36,960 nucleotides of DNA from a virus. A program made the translations under genes and the position numbers. Positions 1 through 6,361 of this stretch are shown piece after piece (positions within the stretch are counted from its first letter, which is position 1; each line of letters opens with the position of its first letter). The stretch is taken from positions 1 to 36,960 of IMG/VR virus record IMGVR_UViG_3300043392_000007. One strand, written 5' to 3'. Below the pieces are notes generated by a model. The model did not search any database and was not told where the DNA came from. It worked only from the letters and a program-made list of their open reading frames with translations.

Positions 1-230
1 TGAAGACAGCACCCGACCACTATGACCGCCTCTATGGCGACCTTGGCCTGCACCCGCAGGATGCGGCCAAATGGGTCTTTGCCTCCGGCTGGAACTGCGC
101 CATCGAGGAGATGATCCAGCGAGTCAATGCCATGCCCTTCGGCCAAGACACCAAAGCATCGTTTGCCGTGTATCTCGGGCAGATGATGCACATTGACCCC
201 AACGAGATCGTGAAGGAGAAAATGCAATGA
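1..230 (+). CDS. Small conserved phage protein, copy A (only the first base of its start codon is missing)
   Basis: I do not recognise the family. The window opens at the second base of what must be the ATG: the right-end copy at 36427-36657 shows the full gene, and this copy gives the same 76-residue protein. It is a soluble, acidic, probably helical protein with no membrane segment or metal-binding cluster. Its TGA overlaps the ATG of the glutaredoxin gene (ATGA), so the two are translationally coupled. Differences from the right-end copy within this gene are few and synonymous, which indicates that the protein is under selection. No function is assigned. Confidence 0.8.
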   Translation, partial: KTAPDHYDRLYGDLGLHPQDAAKWVFASGWNCAIEEMIQRVNAMPFGQDTKASFAVYLGQMMHIDPNEIVKEKMQ

Positions 231-460
231 ACATCATCGTGTACAGCAAGAGCCAATGCCCCAACTGCACCACCGCCAAGGCGCTGCTCGACAGCAAGGG
301 GCTGGACTTCATCGAGCGCAGCATCGAGGATCAGGAGTGGCGTGACGTGTTCACCCGGCAGTACCCTGACATCCGGCAGATGCCGCAGATATTCATCAAT
401 GGTCAGCGGGTCGGTGGACTCGCTGGGTTGCAGCAGGCACTCAAACAAATGGAGATGTGA
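227..460 (+). CDS. Glutaredoxin, copy A
   Basis: This is a 77-residue glutaredoxin, the small thioredoxin-fold protein that moves electrons from glutathione to protein disulfides. In phages it is usually a reductant for ribonucleotide reductase or a redox factor during takeover. The N-terminal beta strand leads to the dithiol centre C11-P-N-C14. The cis-proline is in the MPQIF segment (P53), and a GG pair (63-64) belongs to the glutathione-binding edge. The length is that of minimal phage/NrdH-like glutaredoxins. The start overlaps the upstream stop. Copy B at 36654 differs mainly at silent sites and reads SKSNC where this one reads SKSQC. No ribonucleotide reductase gene is visible in the window, so the partner may be a host enzyme. 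Confidence 0.93.
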   Translation: MNIIVYSKSQCPNCTTAKALLDSKGLDFIERSIEDQEWRDVFTRQYPDIRQMPQIFINGQRVGGLAGLQQALKQMEM

Positions 461-463
461 ATC

Positions 464-667
464 ATGGAAATCAAATACATCAAGCAGTTGAAAAACGGCA
501 AACAACACGCCCTTGTTGAACTGCAACCCGGCGAAAAATTCACCACGTTCCACGAAGACCGGTTTTACCGACTTGGGGGACAACTTGACGATGTAGTTGC
601 GGGCCATGTGATCACGGAAGCGGATCATGTTGTCTGGTGCAGCATAGAACAACGATGGGTGTCATAA
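464..667 (+). CDS. Hypothetical protein, 67 aa
   Basis: An unrecognised 67-residue soluble protein that begins three bases after the glutaredoxin stop, with a GGAG ribosome-binding site inside the end of that gene. It has a basic N-terminus, several aromatic residues and an alternating beta-like pattern, with no membrane segment. A strong bidirectional terminator follows at once, so it is the last gene of this short rightward operon. The corresponding position after the right-end glutaredoxin copy holds a different gene, so this gene is not part of the duplicated segment. Confidence 0.7.
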   Translation: MEIKYIKQLKNGKQHALVELQPGEKFTTFHEDRFYRLGGQLDDVVAGHVITEADHVVWCSIEQRWVS

Positions 668-670
668 AAA

Positions 671-692
671 ACGGGGCCGCTGGCCCCGTTTT
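671..692. terminator. Bidirectional intrinsic terminator between convergent genes
   Basis: An 8-bp perfect stem (671-678 with 682-689, ACGGGGCC/GGCCCCGT) closes a 3-nt loop. It is followed by T residues on the + strand and by a run of T on the - strand (the A-run at 666-671). It lies exactly between the + gene ending at 667 and the - gene ending at 692, so it can stop transcription from both sides. Confidence 0.88.
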
Positions 693-3190
693 CATTCGTC
701 CATGTCCGGGGTGTACCCCTTGACCAGCTTACGCTCGTAGCCCTTCTCGTAGGCATGGCGGTAGATGTAATCGGCGTGGCGCTGCTTGGCCTTGATGACC
801 TTCTCGCGGTACGCCTTGAACATGGCAGGCAGACTCGGGTTAATGGCCCACAGAACCCGCTTCTTGTGCAGTTCGTTTTCCACCTGCACCACCCAGCCAG
901 CTTGCTCGAGCACCAGCATGGCGTCCATGACCGCCTGATCCTTCTGCCAGTCGGTCTTGCCCTCCAGCGGCCTGCGGGCTGACTTCTTCAAGGTGCGCAG
1001 GTCGATGGTCTGGGCATCTCCGCTGATCTGGATGATGTGGTCAATCACCCACTGGTCGAAGTCGTTCGTGATGGCCCCGCCCACCTCACCCAGTGCGTAG
1101 CGGTACGCCGGGATCACGTAGCCACGGATCAGACTCACGACCCTGTGGACAACCTCGGCCTGCACCGTGGGCATGAAGGGTGACTCGATGATGTGGAACA
1201 GCAGGATCAAACGGCCAGCCAAGCCCTCCAGTTTGCCGAATGCCGTCATGTATTCGGTGCCGCTGTCCAGCACTCGCTCGTCCTGTTTGGCCTCCTCGTA
1301 CCATGCTTGGAACTCGCGAAAAGCTGTGAATGCTTCTGTGGACAAGTGGTAGGTCTGGGGTGGCAGCGCGTAGGTCAGGCGCAGGGTGTTCTCCCAAGCT
1401 GCCGCGCTGGTCATGTACTCGGGGATCGGGTGGCCCAGCTTGGTCTTGCGGGCACGAAGGATGGCGGGTATAAACCGCTGCAACAGGCCATCCGCTGCGA
1501 GAGAGGCCAAGTTTTGCCTGAACACTTGGGGCTGGATGTTTCCGTAGATGCTCACGGCCAAGTTCTCGCAGTAGATCGACCCCGCGCCCACCCGGTCCAT
1601 CTCGTAGTGTTCTGACTCGTAGCTGACAACCCATGCCGAGCGATCCTCGCCGCTGGTCTTGTCCGTCAGCTTGCGCACCCATGAGTTCATCTCGTCGAGG
1701 TGGCACAGCAGGCCGCGAGGTCGGTCTGCCGCTTGGCGCACCAGTTTCTGACTCGTGATGTCGCTGACCGTGATCTTGAGCGGCACGGGCTGCGGCGGCA
1801 TCTCGGGCACCGTGGGCGCTTGGTCACCGCCCAGCATGGCCTCGGGGCTGGCTGAGAATTCGAGGAATGCCTTTTTGGCGCTGGCGTAGGCCGCTTCCTT
1901 GCCCTCCCAGTCCAGCAGTTCCTTGCCGTAGCGAGGCCGGTCCTCGGCCTCGATGTTCTTAAGCGGGGACAGCATCGGCCGGGAGCCGGGGGACTTCTTG
2001 TCCGCTGGGTCACCGAGGGTCATGAGCCACAGCACTGGCGGCACACGGAAACCCGGCATGAGTTCGAGCCGGATGCGGGCGTCAACCACCCCGCAGACAG
2101 CGGCCAACCCAGCGAACAAAGGGACCAAAGGGTCGCAGCCCACGCTTTCGCTGATCTCAAGGGATCGCTGGCGCAGGGTGGCGGGCCACAGGTCCATGTT
2201 CATCTCGGGTGGCTTGGGGCGCAGCCCGTCAATCACGTCCAGCGGCTCCATGACCGGGATGGCGACCTTGCTGAACAACTCGGACGCATCGGGGATCGGG
2301 CGGCTCCAGCCGTGCTGGCGGGCAATATGGAACAGGGTGCCCAACTTGACAGCGGTAGCCTTGTCCGGCTTGAACGACATCCACTGCGTCAGGATTTCCC
2401 GCTCCCCGGGGTACTTGAACTGGGCAGTCGAGGACCACTCGTTCCACAGTTGCAGCCCCTGCTCAAGCTGACTGGTCTGGGTGCCTGCCCAGTGCAGGGC
2501 CATGCCGATGGACACCCACTCGTCGCGGGAACAGTCAGCGGGCACAGCGTCGAGGGCTTGCCTGATCTCCTCCCACGAGGCGTCGATCACCCCGTCGTGT
2601 GAAATGTTTCGCTCTTTTTCTTTCTCCAGAAAGCCCTGCCACACGTCCAGCAGCGCCTGCGGGATCACCGGCAAACGGGTCCAGTGACCTTTGCCTGCCC
2701 AGTGGTAGGGCTGGCGTGTCTCGGGGTGAATACTCGGGGGCAGCACGTCCTGCACCGTGAGGCCGCTGACCGTGGCGCAGCGCAGTTCGTAGGCAGTGAT
2801 CCCGCTGTGCAGAATCTTTTTGGACGGCAGCGCAGCGCCAAAGGGCATCGCGTACAGCAGCTTGCCGTGTCCGGGCTTGCCCGAGTTGATGATCACCGCA
2901 TCGGGTGCATCGTAGAGGGCTTGCAGGTCGATGCCGTGCTCGGCTAGCAGACTCGTGGTGATGGTCCAGTTGTCGATGTCCAGCGCCATCGTGCCGCTGT
3001 ACGCATGGGCCAGACCAATGCCGAAGCCCGGGGGCAGATCGCCTTGAGCCTTGAGGGCGTTCTCTTTGAGGTTCCAGCCCGGGGTGCGCGGCCCCTTGGT
3101 GCCGCCCGGGATGGGCACAAGGCTCCAGCCGTGTCGGATGTATGCGTCAATGGATGCAGGATGTGGTTGCACTGTCTGGGGAGCCGTCAT
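692..3190 (-). CDS. Primase-polymerase / DUF3987 helicase fusion protein
   Basis: An 832-residue replication protein. Residues 1-180 look like the bifunctional primase-polymerase (Prim-Pol) domain: the HGWSLVPI strand, the catalytic D71-I-D73 pair and the SGKPGHGK segment (103-110) that carries the active-site histidine. Residues about 200-295 (SRDEWVSIGMALHW) resemble the PriCT-2 primase C-terminal domain. The remainder, from about residue 335, resembles DUF3987, a degenerate helicase/ATPase, with a P-loop-like segment ending in KS and a DE pair (HLDEMNSW). It would synthesise primers and open DNA at phage forks. It is alone on the minus strand, facing away from the main replication operon. 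Its ATG overlaps the stop of a 14-codon upstream ORF (ATGA). The Shine-Dalgarno sequence directly before this start is weak, so expression probably depends on coupling. Confidence 0.88.
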   Translation of the reverse strand: MTAPQTVQPHPASIDAYIRHGWSLVPIPGGTKGPRTPGWNLKENALKAQGDLPPGFGIGLAHAYSGTMALDIDNWTITTSLLAEHGIDLQALYDAPDAVIINSGKPGHGKLLYAMPFGAALPSKKILHSGITAYELRCATVSGLTVQDVLPPSIHPETRQPYHWAGKGHWTRLPVIPQALLDVWQGFLEKEKERNISHDGVIDASWEEIRQALDAVPADCSRDEWVSIGMALHWAGTQTSQLEQGLQLWNEWSSTAQFKYPGEREILTQWMSFKPDKATAVKLGTLFHIARQHGWSRPIPDASELFSKVAIPVMEPLDVIDGLRPKPPEMNMDLWPATLRQRSLEISESVGCDPLVPLFAGLAAVCGVVDARIRLELMPGFRVPPVLWLMTLGDPADKKSPGSRPMLSPLKNIEAEDRPRYGKELLDWEGKEAAYASAKKAFLEFSASPEAMLGGDQAPTVPEMPPQPVPLKITVSDITSQKLVRQAADRPRGLLCHLDEMNSWVRKLTDKTSGEDRSAWVVSYESEHYEMDRVGAGSIYCENLAVSIYGNIQPQVFRQNLASLAADGLLQRFIPAILRARKTKLGHPIPEYMTSAAAWENTLRLTYALPPQTYHLSTEAFTAFREFQAWYEEAKQDERVLDSGTEYMTAFGKLEGLAGRLILLFHIIESPFMPTVQAEVVHRVVSLIRGYVIPAYRYALGEVGGAITNDFDQWVIDHIIQISGDAQTIDLRTLKKSARRPLEGKTDWQKDQAVMDAMLVLEQAGWVVQVENELHKKRVLWAINPSLPAMFKAYREKVIKAKQRHADYIYRHAYEKGYERKLVKGYTPDMDE

Positions 3191-3231
3191 ATACTTTTCT
3201 CGCTGGTGATTGCAGTTGCCAGTTTCTTCAT
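3187..3231 (-). CDS. Possible 14-codon leader peptide coupled to the primase gene
   Basis: This tiny ORF reads MKKLATAITSEKSI. It has the best ribosome-binding site in the area, AAGGAG, at a good distance from its ATG, and it ends in a TGA that overlaps the primase ATG. The primase start itself lacks a good Shine-Dalgarno sequence. This suggests that ribosomes load at the leader and re-initiate on the primase gene. The peptide may have no function beyond delivering ribosomes. A purely fortuitous ORF is possible. Confidence 0.45.
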   Translation of the reverse strand: MKKLATAITSEKSI

Positions 3232-3252
3232 GGATGTCTCCTTAAAGGGTTG

Positions 3253-3286
3253 CCCCGGGGTTCACAAGACCCCGGGGTTTCTTTTT
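3253..3286. terminator. GC hairpin followed by a T-run on the + strand
   Basis: A 9-bp perfect inverted repeat (3253-3261, CCCCGGGGT, with 3269-3277) and a 7-nt loop are followed on the + strand by TTTCTTTTT. By form it is a rightward intrinsic terminator, yet no rightward gene precedes it. On the - strand the same hairpin lies in the 5' leader of the primase transcript, just before the AAGGAG site. It could block rightward read-through into the 3370 promoter region, or act as a leader structure. Confidence 0.65.
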
Positions 3287-3310
3287 GGAGAAAAATTTTT
3301 GTGGCATGGG

Positions 3311-3338
3311 TTGTATTGTGGCACAGGTGTGATACACT
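3311..3338 (+). promoter_or_regulatory. Candidate rightward promoter of the replication operon
   Basis: TTGTAT (3311-3316), a 16-bp spacer and an extended -10, TGATACACT (core TACACT, 3333-3338), fit a sigma-70-type promoter. Transcription would begin near 3345, about 25 bp before the ribbon-helix-helix gene. The -10 overlaps the palindrome at 3326-3338. Called by eye from consensus. Confidence 0.55.
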
Positions 3339-3343
3339 TTCAA
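3315..3343 (-). promoter_or_regulatory. Candidate leftward promoter of the primase gene
   Basis: On the minus strand, TTGAAA (3343-3338), a 17-bp spacer and CACAAT (3320-3315) form a plausible sigma-70 promoter pointing at the leader ORF and the primase. It overlaps the rightward promoter almost completely, so polymerase on one would exclude the other. Confidence 0.5.
3326..3338. promoter_or_regulatory. Palindromic operator-like site, copy 1 (GGTGTGATACACT)
   Basis: The site is a 13-bp near-perfect inverted repeat: GTGT and ACAC half-sites around GAT, with one mismatch at the edge. It lies inside both divergent promoters. A perfect 15-bp version occurs at 11213-11227. The ribbon-helix-helix gene immediately downstream is the obvious candidate binder, but that is inference. 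Confidence 0.5.
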
Positions 3344-3369
3344 CATCGACAGCAAAAAATGTCTCCATC

Positions 3370-3579
3370 ATGATCCCCATCAACAAATCAGCGTACTTGA
3401 CTGTCCGAGTGTCAGACAAGACGCGCACCAAGTTCCACGCCAAGGCCAGAAAGTTCGGGACACCGAGCGAGGTCTTGCGTGAACTCGTTGACGCTTTCAT
3501 CGAAGATCGCGTCACTATTCAACCCCCTGTAACCGGTAATCCCAAGGAGAAACTCTATGTCCCTCGAAGCGAAAATTGA
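3370..3579 (+). CDS. Ribbon-helix-helix (CopG/Arc-like) DNA-binding protein
   Basis: A 69-residue protein whose first 47 residues match the ribbon-helix-helix layout. A short strand with alternating residues (YLTVRVS, 9-15) would insert in the DNA major groove as a dimer. It is followed by a first helix (16-28), a Gly turn at 30 and a second helix beginning with the typical TPSEVLRELV pattern. The C-terminal 20 residues are Pro/Lys-rich and extended. It is the first gene of the replication operon, just downstream of a palindrome in overlapping promoters, which suggests an autoregulator. No strong Shine-Dalgarno sequence precedes the ATG. Its 3' end overlaps the next start by 23 bp. Confidence 0.68.
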   Translation: MIPINKSAYLTVRVSDKTRTKFHAKARKFGTPSEVLRELVDAFIEDRVTIQPPVTGNPKEKLYVPRSEN

Positions 3580-3991
3580 AGCCCTGACGCAAGCTGTTCA
3601 GGCTCTCACCGCGCAACTGCAATCTGCCAATGTAGCAGCCCCGGCACCCGTTGCACAAGCACCCGCACCTGTGGTTGCTCCTGCACCTGTTGCTACCCCT
3701 GCGCCAGCACCTGTTGCCGCACCGGCTCCCGTCGCTGCTGCCCCAGCGATGCCCGCTCCTCCCGCATTTGTGGCTCCCGCTCCTGCGGCCGCACCGGCTG
3801 CTGGTGGCGCACCGTTCACCGACGGCAAGGGTCTGATCGATTACGTGATGGGTGCCTACAAGGCTCTCGGTCCACAGAAGGGTGCCCAGATTCAAGGCGT
3901 CCTGACCGGTCTGGGCTACCAGAACATCAACGATGTCAAGCCTGAGCACTACGGCGCTCTGTTCGCTGGTGTGGAAGCACTGAAAGGTTGA
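3557..3991 (+). CDS. Pro/Ala-linker protein with conserved C-terminal domain
   Basis: A 144-residue protein in three parts. Residues 1-24 form a short amphipathic, coiled-coil-like helix (EAKIEALTQAVQALTAQLQ). Residues about 25-87 are a low-complexity linker of Ala, Pro and Val. Residues 88-144 form a compact helical domain (KGLIDYVMGAYKAL... NINDVKPEHYGALFAGVEAL). I recognise this architecture as recurrent in phage early regions but cannot name a function; a scaffold for replication or DNA-binding partners is one possibility. The AAGGAG ribosome-binding site and the preceding GTAACC/GTAATC pair lie inside the end of the upstream gene. The DNA of the linker is repetitive (CACCTGTTGC-like units) and prone to length change. 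Confidence 0.7.
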   Translation: MSLEAKIEALTQAVQALTAQLQSANVAAPAPVAQAPAPVVAPAPVATPAPAPVAAPAPVAAAPAMPAPPAFVAPAPAAAPAAGGAPFTDGKGLIDYVMGAYKALGPQKGAQIQGVLTGLGYQNINDVKPEHYGALFAGVEALKG

Positions 3992-3993
3992 TC

Positions 3994-4230
3994 ATGGAAA
4001 ACAATGAAATGACTTACGGGCAAAAAGCCGTTGGCCTGACTTTTAATCCAAGTAATGATGACGCTGTTGCTCAATGCAAAGCAGAGTTTGCAAAAGTGAT
4101 CGATCGTATGAACGACTTGCGCAACTCGACAAGCAGCAGCCCCGAGATTGCACGTATGTGCAGCATCGCGATTACTGAAGCGCAGACAGCGCAGATGTGG
4201 GCCGTCAAAGCAATCACTTGGAAGTTTTGA
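3994..4230 (+). CDS. Candidate Acb2/Tad1-type hairpin protein (possible anti-CBASS or anti-Thoeris sponge)
   Basis: A 78-residue protein with two helices separated by a short polar loop (STSSSPE). The pattern is YGQKAVGLTFNPS near the N-terminus and AITEAQTAQMWAVKAITW at the C-terminus. From memory, this pattern matches the family now called the Acb2/Tad1 hairpin domain. Characterised Acb2 members bind cyclic di- and trinucleotides and so disarm CBASS; related Tad1 proteins sequester the Thoeris signal. I cannot run the comparison, and many family members are untested. ATG 3994 is preferred over an upstream TTG because AAAGG lies 7 bases before it. The position early in the rightward operon suits an anti-defence role. 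The alternative is a small phage protein of unknown role. Confidence 0.58.
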   Translation: MENNEMTYGQKAVGLTFNPSNDDAVAQCKAEFAKVIDRMNDLRNSTSSSPEIARMCSIAITEAQTAQMWAVKAITWKF

Positions 4231-4231
4231 C

Positions 4232-5554
4232 ATGAGCGATCATGCCAAGCTGTCCCCATCGAAGCGCAGCCGCTGGGCATTGTGCCCCGGCAGCATTCGA
4301 GAGGAGGCCAAGTACCCTGACACCGGTAGCGGCCCCGCTGCTGCCGATGGCACACACTCGCACACGCTGCTTGAGTACTGTATTCAGAACAATCGGTTCA
4401 TTGATCCAATGACACAAGTCGGTGCCAAGTTTGAAGACCACGAGGGTGAATTCGTCGTCGATCAAAGTCGTGCCGAACGTGTCAAGATTGCCGTGGATTA
4501 CATTCGTGAGCGGTCCATGAACGGCATGTTCAAGGTCATTTCCGAGGAGAAAGTTGATCCGCAGCACCTGCTGGGTCGTGCCGACTTGTCGGGCACCGTG
4601 GACTGCCAAATCATCGGTCCTGACTGGATCGAGTTGATCGACTACAAAGACGGCATGGGTGTCGTCAGTGCCGAGGGCAACATGCAGCTTGAGCAGTACG
4701 CCTACGGGGTGCTGGCAGGCTACAAGCTGCCCGTGAACGTCGAGTATCCGGCCAACACGATCCGCATGACCATCATCCAGCCCAAGCTGGCCCTGAAAGG
4801 TATGAAACCCATCACTTCGTCTGACCGCGAAGTGCGTGAAATGTTGACCAACCTCGGTACAATCATCACGCAAGCTGCTGCAACCGATGCACCGGATGCA
4901 CCGCTTGTCCCGGGTGAAAGTCAATGTAAATTCTGCCGCGCCAAAGGCTCTTGCGCCGCGCTGGCAGGTAACGTAATGAAGGAGGTAGGAATCATGTTCC
5001 AGCCCACTGTAAACTCAACCGCTCCGACTGATAACTTATCGGTCACCGATGTCGCGCAGCAGTCTGCCGACAAAGACCCGGCAACTATGGACAATCAGCA
5101 GATTCGTCAGATCATGGAAGCCGCACCCCTCATGCGCCAACTCCTCGAAGCGGTGGAAAAAGAAGCCCTGCGTCGTTTGGAAGCGGGCACTCCCATCCCC
5201 GGCCTCAAGCTGGTCCACGGTCGTGGCTCTCGTGCTTGGGCGCTGCCCGAGGAGGAGATGGCCGAGAAGCTGGTGAAGATGGGCATCCCCAAGACCGCGA
5301 TCTATGAAACCAAGCTGGTGACCCCCGCCAAGGCTGAGAAGCTGACGTGGGAGAAGCGTGACGGCACCAAGGTGTCCCTCACCGACCGCCAGTTGAAGCG
5401 TCTGGATCAGGAGTACGTCAGCAAGCTGGCTGGCAAACTCACCGTGGCCCCTGAATCTGACAGCCGCCCCGCTGTCATCACGAACGCTGCGCCGATGTTC
5501 AGCGCAGTCGAGGCAGCACCCGCTGCCGAATCCCTGCCCTCGTGGCTCTCGTAA
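4232..5554 (+). CDS. DUF2800 protein: Cas4/RecB-like iron-sulfur nuclease
   Basis: A 440-residue DUF2800-type protein of the PD-(D/E)XK superfamily. The nuclease core is visible: H42/H44 in the GTHSH motif, D124 in LSGTVD, the D137-Y-K139 centre (LIDYKDG) and the downstream Q/Y motif (MQLEQYAYG, 151-159). One N-terminal cysteine (C18) and a C-terminal CKFC-RAKGS-C cluster (232, 235, 241) fit the Cas4/AddB arrangement that holds a 4Fe-4S cluster. Residues from about 250 to the end form a second, mostly helical region. In many phages this gene travels with DUF2815, DNA polymerase and VRR-NUC, as here, so a role in replication or recombination is likely. The start at 4232 follows the previous stop by one base. 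A longer reading from 4148 lies inside the neighbouring gene and is not favoured. Confidence 0.88.
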   Translation: MSDHAKLSPSKRSRWALCPGSIREEAKYPDTGSGPAAADGTHSHTLLEYCIQNNRFIDPMTQVGAKFEDHEGEFVVDQSRAERVKIAVDYIRERSMNGMFKVISEEKVDPQHLLGRADLSGTVDCQIIGPDWIELIDYKDGMGVVSAEGNMQLEQYAYGVLAGYKLPVNVEYPANTIRMTIIQPKLALKGMKPITSSDREVREMLTNLGTIITQAAATDAPDAPLVPGESQCKFCRAKGSCAALAGNVMKEVGIMFQPTVNSTAPTDNLSVTDVAQQSADKDPATMDNQQIRQIMEAAPLMRQLLEAVEKEALRRLEAGTPIPGLKLVHGRGSRAWALPEEEMAEKLVKMGIPKTAIYETKLVTPAKAEKLTWEKRDGTKVSLTDRQLKRLDQEYVSKLAGKLTVAPESDSRPAVITNAAPMFSAVEAAPAAESLPSWLS

Positions 5555-5573
5555 TCACTGAAAGGTAATCGTC

Positions 5574-6290
5574 ATGTCTGAAATCATTTTCCTGTCCAAC
5601 GTCCGTCTGTCCTTCCCCCACCTCGCTGAACCCCAGAAGCAGGTCAACGAGCAGACCGGCAAAGAGCGCATCTCGTACAACTGCGAGTTCATCATGCCGC
5701 AGGATCACGCTGGCTTCGCCCAGTTCATGCAACGCTACGGCGTGATGGCGCTGGAGAAGTGGAAGGAACACGCTCAGACCGTCATGGGCATGATCCAAGC
5801 TGACCGCAAGCTGCGCTGCTACGGCCGTGGTGAGGAGAAGGTCAACAAGAAGACCTTCCAACCCTACGACGGCTACGCCGGTCATGTGTTCATCACCGCT
5901 GGCCGCGACTCGCAGCCCCAGATGATCCAAGCCGATGGCGCTCCCATCGACCCAGCCAACACAATGGCCTACCAGCAGCTTGCCCGCAAGATGTACGGTG
6001 GTTGCCGTGTCAACGCTGCCGTCAAGCCTTGGCTGCAAGAGAACAAGCACGGCCGTGGCATCCGCTGCGACCTGATTGCCGTGCAGTTCGCTGGTGATGA
6101 CACCCCGTTCGGTGAAGGCGCTGTCGATGCGTCGAACCTGTTCGGTGCTGTGGCTGGTGCTCCTGCTGCCGCCCCGGGCTTCGCGCCTGCCGGTATGCCC
6201 GGGTTCATGGGTCAGCAGCCTGCGATGCCTGCTGCACCGTTTCCCGGTGCTCCCGTTGGTCTGCCACCCTTCATGACAGGTCAGCAGTAA
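5574..6290 (+). CDS. DUF2815 ssDNA-binding-type protein
   Basis: A 238-residue DUF2815-type protein. The N-terminus (IIFLSNVRLSFPHL) and the central aromatic/basic part (GYAGHVFITAGRD; YGGCRVNAAVKPW) match how this family looks in phages, where it is regarded as an OB-fold-like single-stranded-DNA-binding protein. Residues from about 190 to the end are flexible, rich in Ala, Pro, Gly and Met, as in the tails of ssDNA-binding proteins, although the usual acidic C-terminal tip is absent. It sits between DUF2800 and the polymerase, the standard cassette order. The leader contains two GTAATC motifs around the AAAGG site. Confidence 0.83.
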   Translation: MSEIIFLSNVRLSFPHLAEPQKQVNEQTGKERISYNCEFIMPQDHAGFAQFMQRYGVMALEKWKEHAQTVMGMIQADRKLRCYGRGEEKVNKKTFQPYDGYAGHVFITAGRDSQPQMIQADGAPIDPANTMAYQQLARKMYGGCRVNAAVKPWLQENKHGRGIRCDLIAVQFAGDDTPFGEGAVDASNLFGAVAGAPAAAPGFAPAGMPGFMGQQPAMPAAPFPGAPVGLPPFMTGQQ

Positions 6291-6297
6291 TCGAATC

Positions 6298-6343
6298 GGG
6301 GCCACTGCCTCTGGGGGTTCCCGGGGGACCGGCCAGTGGCCCC
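6298..6343. promoter_or_regulatory. Long structured spacer upstream of the DNA polymerase gene
   Basis: A 10-bp perfect outer stem (6298-6307, GGGGCCACTG, with 6334-6343) encloses a second possible hairpin (GGTTCCC with GGGGACC). No T-run follows, so it is unlikely to be an intrinsic terminator. It fills most of the 71-bp gap between DUF2815 and the polymerase. An RNA-processing or translation-control element is possible. Confidence 0.5.
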
Positions 6344-6361
6344 ACCTACCCGGTAATCGTA

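Noticed and set aside
1-465. Exact terminal redundancy proving a circular or direct-terminal-repeat genome
   Set aside because: The two ends differ at about 17 positions and diverge after the glutaredoxin stop, so they are not identical repeats; circularity cannot be claimed from this.
3557-3991. Ribosomal L7/L12-like protein from the Ala/Val/Pro-rich composition
   Set aside because: The linker resembles many flexible linkers; the C-terminal domain lacks the L7/L12 signature, so composition alone is no evidence.
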